A DNA stretch of 64,000 bases. Origin: Bradyrhizobium sp. RP6 (lineage in GTDB: Bacteria > Pseudomonadota > Alphaproteobacteria > Rhizobiales > Xanthobacteraceae). The position numbers and the translations under genes were made by a program. Location: contig NZ_RQIT01000024.1 in assembly GCF_003837805.1 (NCBI RefSeq), positions 1-64,000 on the forward strand, read 5' to 3'. A model generated the notes under the pieces. It had not been told where the DNA came from and searched no databases. It saw only the letters and a program-made list of their open reading frames with translations. This document shows, piece by piece, positions 32,619-43,116 of the stretch (within the stretch, counting starts at the first letter, position 1; each line of letters begins with the position of its first letter).

Positions 32619-33830
32619 ATGCGCGCGCTTCTGGTTTGTTCGACTGCCCTTCTGGCGGCTCTGCTCGCCGTCTCGCCCGAGTTCGCCTCCGCCCAGATGA
32701 AGCTGTCGCCGAAGGCTACAGTGCCGGGCGGCATCGAGACACGCTATTTCACCTCGATCGACGGGCTGATGGACGGCAATGCCGACGTGATCCTGAAGGA
32801 GACGCGCCAGGGCAAGACGGTCACCGCGGCGGTGCTCGACGTCTGCTACCCGATCGCGAAGAACTCCGACCGCAAGGACCGCTTCGTCGTCAATCTCCAG
32901 GTCTCCGGCCAGACGCTGACGGGAACGACGCAGAGCCTTGGCAACAAGTCGCCGGTCAGCGTCAAGCTGCTGCGCAAACAGTCCGGCGACACGTTCGAAT
33001 TTCGCGGCCAGATCGCGATCGGCCAGGCGGTGACCGAGGTCACCTCCCCCGACAATTCCGATCTCAGCGAGAAGGAATTTCTGGACAGCCAGACCTCAGA
33101 CGACGGTATCACGCCGCAGCCGAAGGATTTCACCGACGTCTCGCCGGAAGCAATTGCAGCCAAGGTCAAGCTCGACGCTGCAACCGACTTCCTGAAGAGC
33201 CTGAAGGGCCAGGAGGTCGAGGTGACGCTGGCGAGCCTCACCGTCGGCTGCGACGCACTACGCGCAGGCGAGCAGACCATCAACATGTCGGTCGATCCCG
33301 AGCGCGCGGGAGCGCTGCTGTCGAAGATCAAGGCGATGCCCGGCGTCACGGCCGCAGGCTGGACCGCGGGCATGATCGAGATGGACCGCACCATCCGCTT
33401 CCCCGCGGCAGACTGGCGCGAGGGTGACAAGATCAACAAGGGCAAGCTTGCGACTGCGGTAGCAAGCGTGCTGGGCAGGACGTTCGCGGCAAAGCCGGTC
33501 TCGCAGGACTTCAACCCCGCGACCGGCAAGCTCAAGCTGGTGTTCAAGCGGCCGAATCAGGATTTTCCGACCCTCGAGCTCACCGACACGATCGAGGCCG
33601 CGGGGCTCATATCGCCCGACAAGCCGGGCGCCACCGACAAGCTCATGCTCTGGATCGGCAGCCCCGCGACCACGACCGCCGACGAGAGCAGCGGTGCCAG
33701 GCTCAACCTGTCCGACGATGCGAGCCTGGACGAAGAAGGCGATCTGCCTGACGACAACGGGGCGATCGAGGCGCTCGCCACCGAGCTGAAGGGCCAGCGC
33801 TGGGACGCGGATAAATCGGTGTGGAAGTAG
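32619..33830 (+). CDS. Secreted conserved-type hypothetical protein
   Basis: 403 residues with a signal peptide (cleavage near FASAQ, residue 26). The mature protein is beta-rich and repetitive in style (GNADVILKETRQGKTVTAAVLD, QVSGQTLTGTTQSLGNKSPV, VTSPDNSDLSEKEFL), with two widely spaced cysteines. The C-terminus is acidic. It is probably periplasmic or surface-associated. I do not recognise a family; long hydrophilic exported proteins of this type are common in Bradyrhizobium. The start at 32619 is set by the signal peptide. Confidence 0.75.
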   Translation: MRALLVCSTALLAALLAVSPEFASAQMKLSPKATVPGGIETRYFTSIDGLMDGNADVILKETRQGKTVTAAVLDVCYPIAKNSDRKDRFVVNLQVSGQTLTGTTQSLGNKSPVSVKLLRKQSGDTFEFRGQIAIGQAVTEVTSPDNSDLSEKEFLDSQTSDDGITPQPKDFTDVSPEAIAAKVKLDAATDFLKSLKGQEVEVTLASLTVGCDALRAGEQTINMSVDPERAGALLSKIKAMPGVTAAGWTAGMIEMDRTIRFPAADWREGDKINKGKLATAVASVLGRTFAAKPVSQDFNPATGKLKLVFKRPNQDFPTLELTDTIEAAGLISPDKPGATDKLMLWIGSPATTTADESSGARLNLSDDASLDEEGDLPDDNGAIEALATELKGQRWDADKSVWK

Positions 33831-33835
33831 GCCTC

Positions 33836-34002
33836 ACGTGCCCCGGACGCAGCGCAGCACTCCCGGCGATGCGAAGCATCGTCCGGTGTGATGCGCTGCA
33901 GAGCCGGGGCCCGGGGCTACAAAGCAGTCGCGGATAGGAAGCTGGGTCCCGGCTCTGCGGCGCATCGCTTGCGCGACGCGCCTTGTCCGGGACACGAGAG
34001 CA
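33836..34002. repeat. Interspersed GTGCCCCGGACG-type repeat
   Basis: A long imperfect palindrome from GTGCCCCGGACGCAGCGC to GTCCGGGACACGAG with inner arms (GCAGAGCCGGGGCCC and GGGTCCCGGCTCTGC). It fills the gap between two converging genes. This class of repeat is widespread in Bradyrhizobium intergenic DNA. Confidence 0.65.
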
Positions 34003-34015
34003 ACGTTCGAGAGAT

Positions 34016-34414
34016 CTAATTCCCCGTCGTCCTGAAGCGCAGCGGCTTGGGGCCGATCAGCGTCAGCACGTCGCCCTGGCGCTTCCAGGTCTCGACGCTG
34101 CCGAGCGCGGCCACGAGCTCGTCGTCGGCTTGCGCCTTCGCCGGCGGACAGGAACGGTCCTGGATCTGGCCGGGGACGAAGATCACGGTGTTGCCGGCGA
34201 CCGAGAACTGGCCCTTGCCGCCCTTGCACCAGAGCTCCAGCACGACCTCGCCATGGTCGCCGATCTCGATGTTCGGAATCCGCTTCGAGCCTGCTTGCGG
34301 CAACGCTTCCAGCGTCATCTCGGTGCCGAACGGGAAACCGTCCTCGGCACGCGCGAGCGTGGAGATCGCAAGCATTGCAACCGCCGCACACATCAATGGC
34401 TTGAGCGAAACCAT
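34016..34414 (-). CDS. Periplasmic protein, possible META/HslJ-like domain
   Basis: 132 residues with a signal peptide (cleavage near ARAED, residue 23). The mature domain ends in a pattern like META/HslJ domains (VETWKRQGDVLTLIGPKPLRFR) and contains two cysteines (LELWCKGGKG, DRSCPPAK). Start 34414 follows a GAGAGG site. META-type proteins are envelope proteins linked to stress or antibiotic resistance in other bacteria; the assignment here is tentative. Confidence 0.65.
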   Translation of the reverse strand: MVSLKPLMCAAVAMLAISTLARAEDGFPFGTEMTLEALPQAGSKRIPNIEIGDHGEVVLELWCKGGKGQFSVAGNTVIFVPGQIQDRSCPPAKAQADDELVAALGSVETWKRQGDVLTLIGPKPLRFRTTGN

Positions 34415-34489
34415 GAGACCTCTCGACCGACCCGATTTGCGGCACCTTCTATAAGACGGCGGCACCATTGAGAAGGTTGGTCCAGATGC

Positions 34490-34520
34490 AAAAACCCCCG
34501 CGAGGGCGGACCTCGCGGGG
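34490..34520 (-). terminator. Rho-independent terminator of the lactate permease gene
   Basis: A 10-bp stem CCCCGCGAGG / CCTCGCGGGG with a 5-nt loop, followed on the minus strand by GTTTTTGC. It lies 28 bp past the permease stop codon. Confidence 0.85.
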
Positions 34521-34547
34521 ATTTGCGTCGAAGCGAAGCGCTGCCGG

Positions 34548-36212
<1,665 letters not shown>

Positions 36213-36524
36213 GCTCTTTCTCCCCACGCATGTTTGCGGCAGGCAGCCCGCGTGGAGAGCCGATCCTGCTTGACGCTCGAAGTGAGACCTCCCGAGCCGG
36301 ACGCGACGTCCTCGCGAATGTGGTGGTTCCCACCCGCTCACAAGCTCGCGAAACCCCGAAGCACCTGCCCCGCGCCGTCGAGCGCCATGCTAGGGTTGCG
36401 GGCTGCGACAATCCAACGCAAATTGCAGATCCTGCGACTTTAGTCTAACCCGCGCCCGTCTCCGCCATTGCCGCAAGTCTTGGCTCTGGGCGTTTGTGCA
36501 CATCCCCCGAGGAGACCCAGCTCT
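36213..36524. other. Divergent promoter region between lctP and the ABC transporter gene
   Basis: 312 bp without a believable gene. It holds both promoters and leaders. A TTGACG at about 36270 could be a -35 box on the plus strand, but no matching -10 was clear. No repeat of the main families was seen. Confidence 0.45.
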
Positions 36525-38279
36525 GTGAAGAACATCAGCGCCACGCTCGCGATCGTCTGGCGAATTGCCGCTCCTTATTTTCGGTCGGAGGACAAATGGG
36601 CGGGCCGGGGCCTGCTCGCCGCCGTCGTCGCGATGGAGCTCGCGCTGGTCGCGATCGACGTGCTGGTGAACCAGTGGCAGAACCGGTTCTATAGCGCGCT
36701 GCAGAACAGCGACTGGGACAGCTTCGTGAGGGAGATCTGGATCTTCCTCGCGCTCGCGTTCACCTATATCGCACTGGCTGTCTACAAGCTCTACCTGAAC
36801 CAGTGGCTCCAGATTCGCTGGCGGCAATGGCTCACCCGGCACTATCTCGGCGAATGGCTCCGGAGCGCCACGCATTATCGCATGCAGCTCAAGGGCGACG
36901 CGGCCGACAACCCGGACCAGCGCATCACCGAGGACGTCAAGAATTTCGTCGAGCAGACCCTGATCATCGGGCTTGGCCTGCTCTCGTCGATCGTGACGCT
37001 GTTCTCTTTCGTCATCATCCTTTGGGGCCTTTCCAATGCCGCGCCACTACGCCTGTTCGGCACCGATCTCATGATCCCCGGCTATCTGTGCTGGGGCGCG
37101 CTGATCTACGCGATCTTCGGCACCGCTCTGACGCACTGGATCGGCGCACCGCTGGTCAACCTCAATTTCGAGCAGCAACGCTACGAAGCCGACTTCCGCT
37201 TTAACCTCGTCCGCGTCCGCGAAAATTCCGAGCAGATCGCGCTACTTAGGGGTGAAAGCGCCGAACGGACCCGCCTGCTCGACCGCTTCGGCTTCGTGAT
37301 CGCCAACTGGTACGCCATCATGAGCCGGACCAAGCGCCTCACCGCGTTCACGGCCAGCTATCAGCAGGCCGCAGTGATCTTTCCGTACGTGCTGGTGGCG
37401 CCGGCCTTCTTCGCCAAGAAGATCCAGCTCGGTGACATGATGCAGACCGCATCTGCCTTCTCCAGCGTACAGGGCGCGCTGTCGTTCTTCGTCACGGCTT
37501 ACCGGTCTCTGGCGGAGTGGCGCTCGATCGTTGCGCGCCTCGATGGCTTCGAGATGTCCGTCGAGTCAGCCGCGAATCTGCCGGCACATGAGCCTGCCAT
37601 CGCGCTGGAGGTTACCGGCGGCCGCAGTATCGACCTCGAGCAGCTCTGCGTGAACCTGCCCAACGGCACCCCGCTGGTTGCCGCCAAGGCGTTCACCATC
37701 GAGACGTCGGAGCGCGTGTTAGTGACCGGACCGTCGGGCTCCGGCAAGTCCACGCTGTTCCGGGCCATCGCCGGCATTTGGCCATTCGGTACCGGCACGG
37801 TTGTCATCCCCGAGAAGGCAAAGCTGATGATGCTGCCGCAGCGGCCCTATTTTCCGGTCGGCATGTTGCACGATGCCGTTGTCTATCCGGCAGCGCCAGG
37901 TGCATTCGCGGCCGCGCAAGTTCGCGATGCGGTGAGCGCCGTTGGCTTGACCGACCTCGCCGGGCGGCTCGACGAGGACGGCCACTGGAACCGGACGCTC
38001 TCGCTCGGCGAGCAGCAGCGCCTCGGGCTCGCCCGCGCGCTGTTGCATGTCCCGGACTATCTGTTCCTGGACGAGGCGACTGCCTCGCTGGACGAGCCGT
38101 CGGAGGCCCGGCTCTACCGCCTGCTGGTGGAGAAGCTGCCGCAGGCCACCATCGTCTCGATCGGCCACCGCTCGACGCTCGACGCCTTCCACACGCGCAA
38201 GGTGGCGCTGGTGAAGGACGGTGCCATTCACGTCCTCGGCGGCGAACGGGCTGCAGCAGAGCCGACCGTGGCGCGCTGA
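36525..38279 (+). CDS. ABC transporter, fused permease/ATPase (SbmA/BacA-BclA type)
   Basis: 584 residues. The N-terminal half is an ABC_membrane_2/SbmA-BacA-like domain with about six helices (ALVAIDVLVNQWQNRFYSAL, then NPDQRITEDVKNFVEQTL, and FRFNLVRVRENSEQIALLRG). The C-terminal nucleotide-binding domain has Walker A GPSGSGKST, signature LSLGEQQR, Walker B YLFLDEATASLD and the switch His in IGHRSTL. Relatives include YddA and the Bradyrhizobium BclA importer of legume peptides; orthology to BclA is not established here. The start is GTG 36525 with GAGGAGA upstream. Confidence 0.92.
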   Translation: MKNISATLAIVWRIAAPYFRSEDKWAGRGLLAAVVAMELALVAIDVLVNQWQNRFYSALQNSDWDSFVREIWIFLALAFTYIALAVYKLYLNQWLQIRWRQWLTRHYLGEWLRSATHYRMQLKGDAADNPDQRITEDVKNFVEQTLIIGLGLLSSIVTLFSFVIILWGLSNAAPLRLFGTDLMIPGYLCWGALIYAIFGTALTHWIGAPLVNLNFEQQRYEADFRFNLVRVRENSEQIALLRGESAERTRLLDRFGFVIANWYAIMSRTKRLTAFTASYQQAAVIFPYVLVAPAFFAKKIQLGDMMQTASAFSSVQGALSFFVTAYRSLAEWRSIVARLDGFEMSVESAANLPAHEPAIALEVTGGRSIDLEQLCVNLPNGTPLVAAKAFTIETSERVLVTGPSGSGKSTLFRAIAGIWPFGTGTVVIPEKAKLMMLPQRPYFPVGMLHDAVVYPAAPGAFAAAQVRDAVSAVGLTDLAGRLDEDGHWNRTLSLGEQQRLGLARALLHVPDYLFLDEATASLDEPSEARLYRLLVEKLPQATIVSIGHRSTLDAFHTRKVALVKDGAIHVLGGERAAAEPTVAR

Positions 38280-38363
38280 GGCGCAAGGCCTCCCTCGCCG
38301 GCCGTCGCGTCGAAAGAGCCGGATGGGCGGCTTCTGGTCTAAGGGACGCCCAACTCGGGCCTC

Positions 38364-38450
38364 GTCATTGCGAGGAGCTCTTGCGACGAAGCAATCCAGA
38401 CTGTCTCGGCAGAAAGACGCTGGATTGCTTCGCTGCGCGACGGCGCAATG
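38364..38450. repeat. Interspersed GTCATTGCGAGGAGC-type repeat
   Basis: An inverted repeat with arms GCGACGAAGCAATCCAG and CTGGATTGCTTCGCTGC and the ends GTCATTGCGAG and GCGCAATG. It lies in the 339-bp gap (38280-38618) between the converging ABC and porin genes. The rest of that gap holds the porin terminator and nothing else recognisable. Confidence 0.75.
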
Positions 38451-38562
38451 TGAGGCAGCGGCGCCGCTCTCCCGGCTCGCATTTCGAGCCGCAGACGCAG
38501 CTTTGTAATCTCTTGGCCGGCTCCTCCCCCAAGGCCGTCCCTGCTTCACCTCCGACCCCAAA

Positions 38563-38594
38563 GCAAAAGGGCGGCAGGTTGTCCTGCCGCCCTT
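38563..38594 (-). terminator. Rho-independent terminator of the TorF-like porin gene
   Basis: A 12-bp stem AAGGGCGGCAGG / CCTGCCGCCCTT with a 4-nt loop, followed on the minus strand by TTTGCTTTG. It is located 24 bp past the stop codon. Confidence 0.85.
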
Positions 38595-38618
38595 GCCTAA
38601 GTCGTCTCGGAAAGAAAC

Positions 38619-39650
38619 TTACTTCAGGTTGGTCATCGCCGTCAGGTCGACAGAGAGCTTGGCGACGCCAGCAGCGCTACACCAGTTGGAGCCGAAAGCC
38701 GTGGTTGCGTTCGCGCCACCGTTGATCGGGGTAACGAAGCCGGGGCTCGAGTTGGTGGCGGAGAAGTCGCTGGTGAAGGCGTTGCAGTCACCCTTCGACA
38801 GATCGGTGTCGTAGTAGCGCAGATCGAGCGTGAACACCTTGTAGGTGAAGCCGACGCCGACGTTCCAGGTGTTGTAGCTCGGCTCCTTGATGCCGTTCGC
38901 GTACACCGGATCGCCTGCGATGCCGTAGAAGATGTCGGAGGTGCCGAGCCACTGGCGGCCGAACTCACCCGACACATACATGCCGACGCCACTGGCACCG
39001 AAGGTAGTGCTCGGCGCAGTCCACTTGGCCGTGACCGAGGCGTAGTTGCCCCAGGCGCCGAGGTTCAGGAAGTTCGGCGAATAGTACTCGTTGAAGCCGA
39101 CCGTCCACTGGTCGTTGATGGCGACGTTCAGCTTGGCATAGGCTTCGAAGAAGCTCGCGTCCTTCTTGGCGAAGTTGCCGTTGATCGGAAGGCCGATCGC
39201 GCCCTGGGAGTTGTCGAGGCTGCTACCGCAATTGCCCTGCGCAAGGGTGCCCTGCGAGCCGAAGCAGCTTCCGCCCGGATAGAGGTAGCCCCAGACACCG
39301 AAGTCGAAGGCGAACATGCCGAAGGTCGGGCGGATACCGCCGTAGATGTCGACTTCTGCCGCCGCCCGGTTCGGGAACGAGATGCTCGAGGCGGACGTAC
39401 CGATATAGAGCTGGAGGTCCTTGTTGACGTTGTAGCGCGGCTCGAAATAGGCCGTGACCGACGGGTTGTGGTTCGACTGGGTAATGCCGCGGAAGATGTA
39501 ATCGCTCATGATGCCGGCGCCGAAAGCGACATCCCATGGATCGAAGGCCGGGGGCGGCGGGGCCTTCAGCGCCTTCACGCGCAAGTCTGCCGCGAAAGCC
39601 GAACCCGTTACCATTGCCAGCGCCGTTGCCAACAAAACCGCTTTTTTCAT
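38619..39650 (-). CDS. TorF family putative porin
   Basis: 343 residues. The signal peptide MKKAVLLATALAMVTGSAF is cleaved near AFAAD. The mature part is beta-strand rich with the family start GAGIMSDYIFRGITQSNHNPS, strands such as VDIYGGIRPTFGMFAFDFGV, and several cysteines in extracellular-type loops. It is an outer-membrane beta-barrel. Start 39650 follows GGGGATCGAA. The C-terminus ends LSVDLTAMTNLK rather than in a terminal Phe. It has its own terminator and appears monocistronic. Confidence 0.9.
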   Translation of the reverse strand: MKKAVLLATALAMVTGSAFAADLRVKALKAPPPPAFDPWDVAFGAGIMSDYIFRGITQSNHNPSVTAYFEPRYNVNKDLQLYIGTSASSISFPNRAAAEVDIYGGIRPTFGMFAFDFGVWGYLYPGGSCFGSQGTLAQGNCGSSLDNSQGAIGLPINGNFAKKDASFFEAYAKLNVAINDQWTVGFNEYYSPNFLNLGAWGNYASVTAKWTAPSTTFGASGVGMYVSGEFGRQWLGTSDIFYGIAGDPVYANGIKEPSYNTWNVGVGFTYKVFTLDLRYYDTDLSKGDCNAFTSDFSATNSSPGFVTPINGGANATTAFGSNWCSAAGVAKLSVDLTAMTNLK

Positions 39651-40051
39651 TTCGATCCCCATCACCAATTCTTAGACCCCAGTCGGATTCCGGAAGCCCC
39701 CGGGGCGCCCGACCTGATTGCAAATTACATCACTGCGACAATCTGGATTGGCGGATAGGAACCGTGAAGCAAAAAGCGCGGGCATCTGCCGACTTTTTAG
39801 GCGTTTCGACCAATTCACGAAAGGTTGTTGGCCTGTGTGGCTTCCCGACCACATTTTTCTCTTTCCAAAGTGCACAGGAGGCCCGTGTAAGTCCGGGGGT
39901 CTTCGGCTGGGTGACGCCCAGGCCACGAATTAGACAGGCGCGGCAAACGGCTGACACTGAATCAGCTTGCGACGATGCAAAAAGGCCGCAGCGCCCGGCG
40001 CCGCGGCCCTTCTGATTGCAGATCGCTTCAAGAGCCAAGGAGCTGCCGGGC
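39651..40051. other. Intergenic leader and terminator region
   Basis: 401 bp upstream of the TorF-like gene and downstream of the H1-like gene, both on the minus strand. It holds the porin promoter (not pinpointed) and the H1-like terminator at 39979-40011. Long open frames on either strand here lack start sites and coding character. Confidence 0.5.
39979..40011 (-). terminator. Rho-independent terminator of the H1-like gene
   Basis: On the minus strand, GGGCCGCGGCGC pairs with GCGCTGCGGCC and is followed by TTTTTGC. One mismatch in the stem. It lies about 40 bp past the stop of the H1-like gene. Confidence 0.75.
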
Positions 40052-40420
40052 TTACCCCTGCCCCTCTGCCGGCGCGGGTTCCGCAGAAGACGAAGGCATC
40101 GCCCAGCTTGTCTCGGAGGCAGGCTCGGGAGCCGGAGCTTCCGCCGGGGCCGATGGCTTCGGAGCAGGAGCTGCCTTCGCCTTCTTCGGTGCCGCTTTCT
40201 TCGCGGCCTTCTTGGGTGCGGCCTTCTTGGCCGACTTCGCCGCAGCCTTCTTCTTGGCAGCCTTCTTCGGAGCTGCCTTCTTGGCAGACTTCTTCGCAGC
40301 TTTCTTTGCAGTCTTCTTGGCTGCCTTCTTGGCTACCTTCTTTGCGGTCTTCTTCTTCGCTGCTACGGCCTTCTTCGCTTTTTTGGCCTTCTTGCTTTTC
40401 TTCTTCTTCGCTTTCGCCAT
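40052..40420 (-). CDS. Histone H1-like nucleoid protein
   Basis: 122 residues. Residues about 1-85 are almost only Lys and Ala in KKAAKK/KKAAPKK repeats, like the eukaryotic H1 C-terminal tail and the bacterial Hc1/AlgR3-type proteins. The rest is a Pro/Ala/Glu/Ser tail ending GQG. Start 40420 is set by a perfect AGGAGGACCACG site; the longer frame to 40552 is not used. It probably binds DNA non-specifically. The low-complexity repeats also open a long antisense frame (39975-40502), which is not a gene. Confidence 0.9.
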   Translation of the reverse strand: MAKAKKKKSKKAKKAKKAVAAKKKTAKKVAKKAAKKTAKKAAKKSAKKAAPKKAAKKKAAAKSAKKAAPKKAAKKAAPKKAKAAPAPKPSAPAEAPAPEPASETSWAMPSSSAEPAPAEGQG

Positions 40421-40506
40421 CGTGGTCCTCCTGTTGCCGCCGAACAATGGTCGATCGGGCGTCGTTCTGCCGTCACCTTCGGACGAAAGCTCGAGCCCTT
40501 GAAAGC

Positions 40507-41829
40507 TCAAGCTTGTGCGTTCGATGTCGGCCGCGCCCCGCCCGTAGCCCAATCGAGAAGCTCAATCGTGTGCACGACCGGAACTGACGTGCCACTGGCA
40601 ATCTGCACCATGCAGCCGATATTGCCCGCGGCAATCATGTCCGGCTTGACGCTTGCGATGTTGGCGACCTTGCGATCGCGCAACCGGCCCGCAAGCTCGG
40701 GCTGGAGAATGTTGTAGGTCCCCGCCGAACCGCAACACAAATGGCTCTCGGGCACATCTTTCACCACGAATCCATTCTTGGAAAGCAATTCTTTCGGAAG
40801 GCCCGTGATTTTCTGCCCGTGCTGCAACGAACATGCGGAGTGATAGGCGACGACGATGTCGTCCTGTCTCGCGGTCGTCGCGAGGTCGAGGCCGGCGACG
40901 TATTCGGTGATATCCTTGGCGAGCGCCGACACCTTCGCCGCATCGGCCGCGAACGCGGAGTCCTCGCGCAGGAGATAGCCATAGTCCTTGATGACCGTGC
41001 CGCAGCCGGACGTCGTCACCAGGATGGCGTCGAGCCCCTCGCCGGCCGCTTCCTTGCACCACGCCGCGACGTTGGCGCGAGCTCGCGCCAACGCATCCTG
41101 GTCGTTGCCAAGGTGATGGGTCAGCGCGCCACAGCACTGCTCGTCCCGGATTAGGACCACCTCGATGCCGTGGCGGGTGAGGAGACTGATGGCGGCCTGG
41201 TTGATGCGCGGCGCCAGCACCTGCTGGGCGCAGCCCTGGAGGAGCGCCACACGTCCGCGCTTCTTGCCGAGCGCCGCGAATACGCTGCCCGCAGCAGGCC
41301 CTGCCGGCGGCAATTGGTTCGGGGCCAGCGCCAGCATCGCCTTGATGCGCTGGATCAATCCGGGCGTCGCCGAAGGCCGGGGCGTCGGCAGCAAGACGCC
41401 CAGCGGACGCGCCAGCCGCGCCAGCCACATGCTGATGCGGAAGCGCTGCGGGTCCGGCAGCACGAAGGCCAGCACCTGGCGCAGCAGCCGCTCGGCCAAA
41501 GGCCGCTGATAGCGCTGCTCGATCCGGACCCTGGCCTGGTCGACGAGGTGCATGTAGTTCACGCCCGAGGGGCAGGTCGTCATGCAGGCAAGGCAGGACA
41601 GGCAGCGGTCGACATGCTTGACCACCTCGGCCGTCGGCGCTTGGTCCTTCTCCAGCATCTCCTTGATCAGGTAGATGCGCCCGCGCGGGCTGTCGAGCTC
41701 CTCGCCGAGCAGCACATAGGTCGGACAGGTCGCGGTGCAGAAGCCGCAATGGACGCAGGCCCGCAGGATCTTGTCGGCTTCCGCGATGTCGGGGTCGGCG
41801 AGTTGCGCGAGCGAGAATTCGGTCTTCAT
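40507..41829 (-). CDS. glcF: Glycolate oxidase iron-sulfur subunit
   Basis: 440 residues. Two [4Fe-4S] cluster motifs are near the N-terminus, CVHCGFCTATCP (about 25-36) and CLSCLACMTTCP (about 75-86). Two CCG-type domains follow (LLQGCAQQVL, DEQCCGALTHHLG, and SHLCCGSAGTYN). It passes electrons from the FAD subunits GlcD/GlcE to the respiratory chain. The start overlaps the glcE stop by 4 bp (ATGA). The gene order glcD-glcE-glcF is standard. Confidence 0.96.
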   Translation of the reverse strand: MKTEFSLAQLADPDIAEADKILRACVHCGFCTATCPTYVLLGEELDSPRGRIYLIKEMLEKDQAPTAEVVKHVDRCLSCLACMTTCPSGVNYMHLVDQARVRIEQRYQRPLAERLLRQVLAFVLPDPQRFRISMWLARLARPLGVLLPTPRPSATPGLIQRIKAMLALAPNQLPPAGPAAGSVFAALGKKRGRVALLQGCAQQVLAPRINQAAISLLTRHGIEVVLIRDEQCCGALTHHLGNDQDALARARANVAAWCKEAAGEGLDAILVTTSGCGTVIKDYGYLLREDSAFAADAAKVSALAKDITEYVAGLDLATTARQDDIVVAYHSACSLQHGQKITGLPKELLSKNGFVVKDVPESHLCCGSAGTYNILQPELAGRLRDRKVANIASVKPDMIAAGNIGCMVQIASGTSVPVVHTIELLDWATGGARPTSNAQA

Positions 41830-43067
41830 GACGCAGCGCCTCGCGTCAGCCGTCCCCGGTTGAGAATGGTCTTCGGATCGAAGCTGGCACGTACCCGCTC
41901 GCTGAGGGCGGCGATCCCGGGCGCCTGCGGCTGGAACACGTCGACCATGCGCCTGACATCCTCGGCCGCCCGGATCAGCGTGGCGTGTCCCCCAACCGCA
42001 TTGGCGCGCGTGCGCACGAGCGGGGCATGCGCGTCTGATTTCGGCGGCAATGCCGCCCAGATCAGTCCGCCGCCCCAATCGTAGATCAAGTCGCCCCCCG
42101 TCTCGCGCGCCAATTGGACGCCGAGTGCCGCGCCCGAGGCCGGCGGACAGACGATCCGCCACACCGGCCAGGCGCCGAGCGCGCCGCCGGCCGCAAATGG
42201 CACCACGTCGCGGATCGCGGCCCACAGCGCCGCGGAGGCCCCATCCTCGACCAGCGTCGAAGTTCCGAACGGCGCCAGCAATTCGCGCAGCGATCCGGCG
42301 CGGTGCGCGGCGGAGGCCGTGATGCCCTCGAGCCGCAGCATGGTCAGCGCCTCGCCTTGGCCGGCAATGTCGCCAAGCCCCTCGACCTTGGCCCGGAGTT
42401 CCGATTTCGGCAGATGCGCGGCGCCGGAGACGTCGAAGGGCGAGCCCAGCGCGGCGGTCATGGCCTTGTTGGCGGCAGCATCCTCTAACCCGCGCAGCAA
42501 CAGCGTCCGCTCGGCCTCCGGCTTCGGCATCACCTTGAGCGTGACCTCCGTCATCACCGACAGCGTGCCCCAGGACCCGGCGAGCAGCTTGCAGAGGTCG
42601 TAGCCGGTGACGTTCTTCACCACCTTGCCGCCGGTCTTGAAGCTGTCGCCGAAGCCCGAGACGGCGTGCGCACCGAGCAGATGATCACGCGCCCCGCCCG
42701 CCCGGATGCGCCGCGGCCCGGCGAGCCCGGCCGCGATCATGCCGCCGATGGTGCCTGATACGGGCGTGCCGAGCAGCGGGGCGGTGTTGACGGGCTCGAA
42801 GGCGAATTGCTGGTTCTTGGCATCGATCAGCGACAGCACGTCGGCGAGCGGCGCTCCGGCCTGGAGCGTCACGATCAGCTCGTTCGGCTCGTAGGAGGTG
42901 ACGGCACTCAGCGCGGAAACGTCGAGCACGGCGTTGGTTGCCATCGCATGGCCAATGCTGCGCTTGCTGCCATGGCCGATGATCTCGAGCGGCTGCTCGC
43001 TCGCAATCGCCGCGCGCACCACCTCTTCGACGTCTTTGGCGTCTCTGACCTTGAGCGTATCCACCAC
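41826..43067 (-). CDS. glcE: Glycolate oxidase FAD-binding subunit
   Basis: About 413 residues. The FAD_binding_4 region has PLEIIGHGSKRSIGH, then ELIVTLQAGAPLADVLSLID, FEPVNTAPLLGTPVSGTIGGMIAAGL, and FKTGGKVVKNVTGYDLCKLL. GTG 43067 (start VVDTLKVRDAKDVEE) gives the usual N-terminus, but no strong ribosome-binding site is seen. ATG 43163 is an alternative that would overlap glcD by 47 bp. It lies between glcD and glcF on the minus strand. Confidence 0.9.
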   Translation of the reverse strand: MVDTLKVRDAKDVEEVVRAAIASEQPLEIIGHGSKRSIGHAMATNAVLDVSALSAVTSYEPNELIVTLQAGAPLADVLSLIDAKNQQFAFEPVNTAPLLGTPVSGTIGGMIAAGLAGPRRIRAGGARDHLLGAHAVSGFGDSFKTGGKVVKNVTGYDLCKLLAGSWGTLSVMTEVTLKVMPKPEAERTLLLRGLEDAAANKAMTAALGSPFDVSGAAHLPKSELRAKVEGLGDIAGQGEALTMLRLEGITASAAHRAGSLRELLAPFGTSTLVEDGASAALWAAIRDVVPFAAGGALGAWPVWRIVCPPASGAALGVQLARETGGDLIYDWGGGLIWAALPPKSDAHAPLVRTRANAVGGHATLIRAAEDVRRMVDVFQPQAPGIAALSERVRASFDPKTILNRGRLTRGAAS

Positions 43068-43116
43068 TGAGCCGGTATCGAAGTTTACAAGGGAAAGCAA
43101 TTCGTTCGTCGCGTCG

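Noticed and set aside
39975..40502. 175-codon plus-strand open frame
   Set aside because: It is the antisense of the Lys/Ala-repeat H1-like gene; the minus strand has the ribosome-binding site and the recognisable protein.
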